From positions 1 through 64,000 of the forward strand of contig JADNRZ010000027.1 in the NCBI GenBank assembly GCA_015501605.1: a stretch of 64,000 nt of DNA, given 5' to 3'. Origin of the DNA: Panaeolus papilionaceus (Eukaryota; Basidiomycota; Agaricomycetes; Agaricales). Shown one piece after another: positions 60,071-64,000 of the stretch (position 1 is the first letter of the stretch; the number at the start of each line of letters is the position of its first letter). A model generated the notes under the pieces. It did not search any database and was not told where the DNA came from. It was given only the letters and a program-made list of their open reading frames with translations. Both the position numbers and the translations under genes were made by a program.

Positions 60071-61867
60071 TCAGTCTAACGCCTGCAGTGCGTACGTGAA
60101 ATTAAGCTCATAGAGCTCCCACAGGACTTCTTGGACAACATTTGCAGGTGGAAGCCGACCGGGGGTGTACAAAGCACCATTCCATTTCATTGGTTGACCA
60201 GTGGCATACTGCGGGTCATTGTGAAATGCTCGTAGTGTTTCCAGTTTGAATTTCCGAAGGGCCTCTTCTTGGCGAGCACTAGCCTTGGTATCGCTGAGCA
60301 AGGGAGTGGCGGTGAAATCCATGAAGAGGACCTCACGCCATCCTTGGGCAGGAAGCACCACATCATCGTGAGAAGCCACACATGCTAGCCATGCCTCACG
60401 ACACATAAGCCACATTGTGAGAAGAAGAGCCTTCTTCCCATCTGAATTCGCAGTGACAAAAAGAGCAGGATCAGGAAAGGTATAGGCACCGAGGTGTGCC
60501 AACGTCTTGGTTTGCTGAACTAGGTTGGAAAAAGATGTGTCAACTGCTGTAAGACCTTGGGCCCAAGCTGGGATTGAGAACAGAGCTAGGTTGCTCTCCA
60601 GTGGGGCAAATTTGTTTCGACCTTCAATTTTTGGTTTGCCTTTGAAGAGATATGAGCCGTTGTTCATCATTAGTGTGATGCAAGTACCTACCAGTTCATG
60701 GTTTTGTATGTTGCTTGGATATTGGCGCTGTGGAGTGGGCAAGAGACGAGGACGATGGTGCTGTTGACGATGGACCTAGCACAAAGATTAGTATGTCTAC
60801 TTTTCCACAACACCAGAAATCTTACCAGGAGTATGTCGAACACTGTTGCCTTCAAACGGGTCTTTGTAAGACAACCAGTTGTGCGAGAAGTGATGTATGG
60901 CATCCACAACATCACAGCCGCCCAACAAGCCTGTATAGATGGTTGGAAAAGGGGGATCATAGTCATCCATTCTCGCATCAGACGGGGTGGGTGACACAAT
61001 CTCGAGGACGTTGCTTTCAAAAGGTCCGCCCTTCCAATGATGAAGGTATCACACAGGTAAACCAGCACGATAAAAGTCCTGAACCACCACTTCATTGAGG
61101 GTGAAGACACCGATGCAGTCATCCACAGAGGATGCTGCGGGCACCTGCCCTCGCATTCGTGGTTGGTAGATCTCCATGTAGTCCAGTAGCCTGACAAGTT
61201 CTAGGTAGTAGTGCTGGAACTCTGTGATGGTGAATCGCATTTGGGTATATGTTGTCTGGAGAGAGGATAGGCAAATGAGGGCATTTGACAAGGTGGTGGC
61301 AATGGTTGCAATAAGGTCAAGTGCATGCTTTGGGGGTGGTCAGTCACTATGTTCGCAGTACTTCACAACATGGGCCTGAACCTGTTGTTCCATGGTTTGG
61401 AATGCGTTGAGAGTATTCGTTGCCAATGAACCTGTACCCAAAAGGATGCCACCAGTCAATGCAATAAAATCATTGGGGGTCAGATTCCACCATATAATTG
61501 AGAGTGGATGGTCTTCATTGGTTGGCTTTCTGGGAATAGCACCCAGATGAGAATAGTATGCGACATAGGGCTGCAGGAACAGAGTGTGGTCATGGATACT
61601 GTAGCGCAGGTCAGCCCGAATTCGTAAGCTATGGACAGTTGTGTAAGGGGGACAGGGTACAATGTCTTGGTTGGGGGTTGTGCATATAAGCTGTTCGTTG
61701 GGATTCATAGTAATATGTGCAGCAACTTTGCCATCAAAGGGACCTAATTTCACTGTGATACGCCATTAGTTCATCGACCAGGAGCACCAGAATGAGGCAG
61801 GGTGAAACTCACTCTGGGGATTACGCGAAGCCAATATAAGTTGTTCAGAAAAGAGATTTGAAGACAT
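60071..61867 (-). pseudogene. Agaricomycete hypothetical protein, three in-frame TGA codons
   Basis: Four exons keep one frame: 61867-61813, 61752-60826, 60775-60692 and 60639-60071 (545 codons including the stop). Recognisable pieces are HSLRIRADLRYSIHDHTLFL, TTYTQMRFTITEFQHYYLEL, FTLNEVVVQDFYRAGLPV, FPTIYTGLLGG, YKDPFEG, GRNKFAPLESNLALFSIPAW and, at the end, VQEVLWELYELNFTYALQALD. This plan fits a large family of Agaricomycete hypothetical proteins, often found near transposons, whose function I do not know. In-frame TGA codons lie at 61342-61340, 61051-61049 and 60698-60696. Splice sites are clean and there is no frameshift. From context two of the TGAs replace Trp and one probably replaces Arg. 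Confidence 0.7.
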
Positions 61868-62317
61868 ATTGAAGGCCTGAAGGAAGTGAGTATACAAGAA
61901 AATGGAATACAAGGAGAAATGAAGGACATACAGGAGGACCTATGAGACAGGCGAAGTTAGTCAAGTGCTAGCTGTTTCACTGCAGGAAGCAGATTGATTT
62001 GTTGTGATGTGAGGGTAGAGCGTAGAAGCCATGCATGGCTTTAGCACGACCTCTACACGCAAACGTTCAGAAAGCAATGGCAATGGCAATGCGGGGAGAT
62101 CAGGACGACGTCAATGTCTTATCCTGGGCCGAGCAACGTCAATGTCTTACTCAACCATCGGGAAAGGAGGGAGAGCGAATGTGGAAGCGATGATGTTGCC
62201 AATTCATGAGGATTAGAAGCATGAGCGCCTCACCATTTGAGGGATGTATCGATTCTGGTGAAGCGGAGTTGAAGGGCGGGGTGTTGTAGCTTCAGCGGCG
62301 ATGGGAGTGGATAGGTG
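61868..62317. other. Intergenic, no gene seen
   Basis: Short frames only. 62040-62130 has a repeated CGTCAATGTCTTA phrase (two copies about 30 bp apart). Confidence 0.4.
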
Positions 62318-62536
62318 TGTCAGGGGATCTGTCACAGAACCCCCACCCTGGCGCGGTTACGGTGCACAGCCTGGTCATCATCTCTAGATCACTGTACAGC
62401 CGCCCGTTGCATCATTGATACCCCTGTCGTAGTGCGCAGCCTCCTTTCCTGATTGTTTCGTCACCATCATTTGATATCGCATAGCCTTAGCCTATTCTTA
62501 GATTTAGTGCACAGCATACCGGTAGATAGTTTATCC
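62318..62536 (+). repeat. Left direct repeat (candidate 5' LTR, visible match)
   Basis: Identical to 63782-64000. The true LTR is probably longer; its 3' end must lie before the ATG at 62721. A TATA-like GTATATAGG is at about 62547-62555. Confidence 0.75.
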
Positions 62537-62720
62537 GATGTAGTATATAGGCCAGTGGGGATCAGGATGATTCCTCACTCGATTATCAACTTGGCTTCTG
62601 GGCATTCCTATCCCTTACATCATAATCGAGTCTCTACAGCAGTCTGCACCTCCCTAGCTCACTGCACACCATCTACTCCTCATCCTACAAGCCCTACCCT
62701 TCGCCCACACCCTGCTCCCA

Positions 62721-63743
62721 ATGTCTACTACACCAGAGATGTCCTTGGAAGAATTCGTCACTGAACAGTTCGACCAACTCTATGAGCGGATGAGGCTGCT
62801 CCAGGAGGAGCTTCGCTCTGTCACCAACCAGCTCTCTACCCAACAGACTATTGCAGCTATCGCACCTACCCAACCCTCTCGCCGTCAGCGGAAGAAGGCT
62901 GAGCCTCCCGCCCCACCGGCTCCTACTCCCCCACAAGGCACTATTCCCACCCACCTTCATATGTCGGGCACCTACCCTCAGAAGGACGACAAACCCAATC
63001 AGCAGTTGCTCACTGTCATTGTACCCGACGCGATGGCAGCGCACCTGGTTGGGCGAGGTGGAAGGGGTCTTAAACAGATCCATGACTTATCTGGTGCGCA
63101 CATCCGAGCCTTTGAGGTAAAGGACGGATCAGCTGGTGCCCGCCACGTCTCTATTCGCGGTACCGACTCTCAAGTTGGTAATGCCCTCGTCGTATTGGGC
63201 AAGCGGCTCGCTCGTCGTCGAGTCCGCGCTCCTAGGCAGCAGGATGCTCCGGGTCCCGCTCGTGATGCCAGTGGGAGGCCAACCGCTGGGAAGTTCCGTG
63301 AAGCCCCTGTTCCCATTGTTCAGGCTGCTCCGGCCACTCAGCCCCCCTCGCCACCATCAATTCCTCAGTCCGCCGCTCTAACCCCTGCAGCACCGTCGGC
63401 AACTCCTACCCCTGCTCCAGGCTCTACTCCGGTCGTCCCCTCCATCGTCATGAACACGGCCGCCCCACCTTCACTGGTGGCTACCCCAGGTGCTCGATCA
63501 GCTTCGACGACACCTGTGAACCAGCCCAACACTCCCATCGCGCCTACAGCCGTGATGCAGACCGCCAATCCTACCCCGGCACTCTCGCCTGGCTCGCCAA
63601 TGAGCATTGATGCGATGAGAGCCCACTTCTCAGCACTTGCGCCCACTCTTGGGAACCCTATCCCCCCCACCGCTCCTTCAAGGGGTGGTCGCGGTGTGGT
63701 TTTCCGGGAGCGCAGTGGACGAGGCGGTAGACGTGGAAGCTAA
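62721..63743 (+). CDS. KH-domain Gag-like protein
   Basis: 340 residues in a single exon. Residues 8-40 form a likely coiled coil (LEEFVTEQFDQLYERMRLLQ). A Pro-rich linker follows. A type-I KH domain covers about 95-170, with the RNA-contact GxxG loop as GRGG (residues 111-114) in AHLVGRGGRGLKQIHDLSGA. Next come a basic patch (KRLARRRVRAPR), a long Pro/Ala/Thr-rich low-complexity stretch, and an RGG-like C-terminus (SRGGRGVVFRERSGRGGRRG). The coiled coil suggests self-assembly, and the KH and RGG parts suggest RNA binding. Together with the flanking repeats this fits a Gag protein that uses KH in place of a zinc knuckle. A cellular KH gene in a tandem repeat is the alternative. Confidence 0.75.
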   Translation: MSTTPEMSLEEFVTEQFDQLYERMRLLQEELRSVTNQLSTQQTIAAIAPTQPSRRQRKKAEPPAPPAPTPPQGTIPTHLHMSGTYPQKDDKPNQQLLTVIVPDAMAAHLVGRGGRGLKQIHDLSGAHIRAFEVKDGSAGARHVSIRGTDSQVGNALVVLGKRLARRRVRAPRQQDAPGPARDASGRPTAGKFREAPVPIVQAAPATQPPSPPSIPQSAALTPAAPSATPTPAPGSTPVVPSIVMNTAAPPSLVATPGARSASTTPVNQPNTPIAPTAVMQTANPTPALSPGSPMSIDAMRAHFSALAPTLGNPIPPTAPSRGGRGVVFRERSGRGGRRGS

Positions 63744-63771
63744 GGGATTTGCTGGGGCAGCAAATCTAGAT

Positions 63772-63781
63772 GGGGAGATAG
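63772..63781 (+). other. Polypurine tract before right repeat
   Basis: GGGGAGATAG, nine purines of ten, abuts the TGTCAG start of the right repeat. The left repeat is preceded by a different sequence, as expected if this is a plus-strand primer site. Confidence 0.5.
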
Positions 63782-64000
63782 TGTCAGGGGATCTGTCACA
63801 GAACCCCCACCCTGGCGCGGTTACGGTGCACAGCCTGGTCATCATCTCTAGATCACTGTACAGCCGCCCGTTGCATCATTGATACCCCTGTCGTAGTGCG
63901 CAGCCTCCTTTCCTGATTGTTTCGTCACCATCATTTGATATCGCATAGCCTTAGCCTATTCTTAGATTTAGTGCACAGCATACCGGTAGATAGTTTATCC
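63782..64000 (+). repeat. Right direct repeat (candidate 3' LTR, cut by window end)
   Basis: Identical over its 219 visible bases to 62318-62536. Confidence 0.75.

Larger units (their letters stand above)
62318..64000 (+). mobile_element. Gag-only LTR-type element with KH-domain protein (runs off the window)
   Basis: Two direct repeats start TGTCAGGGGATCTG at 62318 and 63782 and are identical for all 219 bp visible of the second. Between them is one intact ORF with a KH domain and no pol. A purine-rich tract, GGGGAGATAG (63772-63781), directly precedes the right repeat, as a polypurine tract would precede a 3' LTR. The right boundary lies outside the window, so target duplication and LTR length cannot be checked. 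A tandem duplication of gene plus promoter is the alternative. Confidence 0.55.

Noticed and set aside
61340..61360. A short intron skipping the first TGA in the 60071-61867 gene
   Set aside because: The only GT...AG choice would be about 20 nt, too short for this organism's introns, and the frame continues through without it.
60071..61867. UGA recoded as an amino acid
   Set aside because: Other genes in the window use TGA as the normal stop and no recoding is known in such fungi. Nonsense mutation is simpler.
63365..63670. Minus-strand frame opposite the KH protein
   Set aside because: It mirrors the Pro/Ala/Thr-rich stretch of the KH protein and has the Gly/Val/Ala composition expected of such a shadow.
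1..64000. CRISPR arrays, bacterial-type operons, ribosome-binding sites
   Set aside because: No evenly spaced short repeats with unique spacers. Introns and element types show that this is a fungal nuclear sequence.

Overview
The window reads as repeat-rich accessory sequence from a filamentous basidiomycete, most likely an Agaricomycete. The evidence is short introns (about 40-70 nt) with GTRNGT donors and YAG acceptors, a TET/JBP dioxygenase gene divergent from a KDZ transposase with a CxC2 cysteine cluster, a chromodomain Ty3/gypsy element, AIG1-like GTPase genes and a KH-domain Gag-like gene. No rRNA, convincing tRNA or CRISPR array was seen.

Layout. 1-6071: a KDZ-type DNA transposon fragment, with a four-exon TET/JBP gene (minus) and a KDZ transposase (plus) sharing a 540 bp divergent promoter region. 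6072-13959: a young Ty3/gypsy chromovirus (LTRs differ by one substitution and one 1-bp indel) inserted in the transposase. Its right flank is not the rest of the transposase but the next region's repeat, so the element sits on a rearrangement junction. 13960-55400: a degenerate head-to-tail array of segmental duplications. The unit is a minus-strand, multi-exon, largely broken gene of unknown family ('R') divergent from a plus-strand small GTPase gene, with a CArG box and an E-box exactly 16 nt apart upstream of R. GTPase copies: two very similar full-length ones (19235-20501; 46957-48280), one diverged full-length one (30950-32300), one lacking its P-loop (37277-38153) and one relic (about 54035-54235). 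Two copies of a 1.6-1.8 kb DNA transposon with subterminal TGTAGC repeats lie in the array; one supplies a new stop codon to a GTPase gene. 55642-61867: a basic/acidic nuclear-type protein gene, a small acidic gene, and a gene of an Agaricomycete-type family broken only by three in-frame TGA codons. 62318-64000: a KH-domain Gag-like ORF between perfect direct repeats, preceded on the right by a polypurine tract; this looks like a gag-only LTR element.

How it fits together. The left part is a known association (TET/JBP with KDZ). The retrotransposon shows three linked features readable from sequence: a 13-nt self-priming site complementary to the predicted RNA 5' end, an AUG-free leader of about 800 nt, and a third ORF with zinc knuckles. 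The array may be a lineage-specific expansion of a membrane-protein/GTPase divergent pair. All eight frameshifts located in the transposon genes are net losses of one base, which should be tested as a possible sequencing artefact before the genes are called dead.
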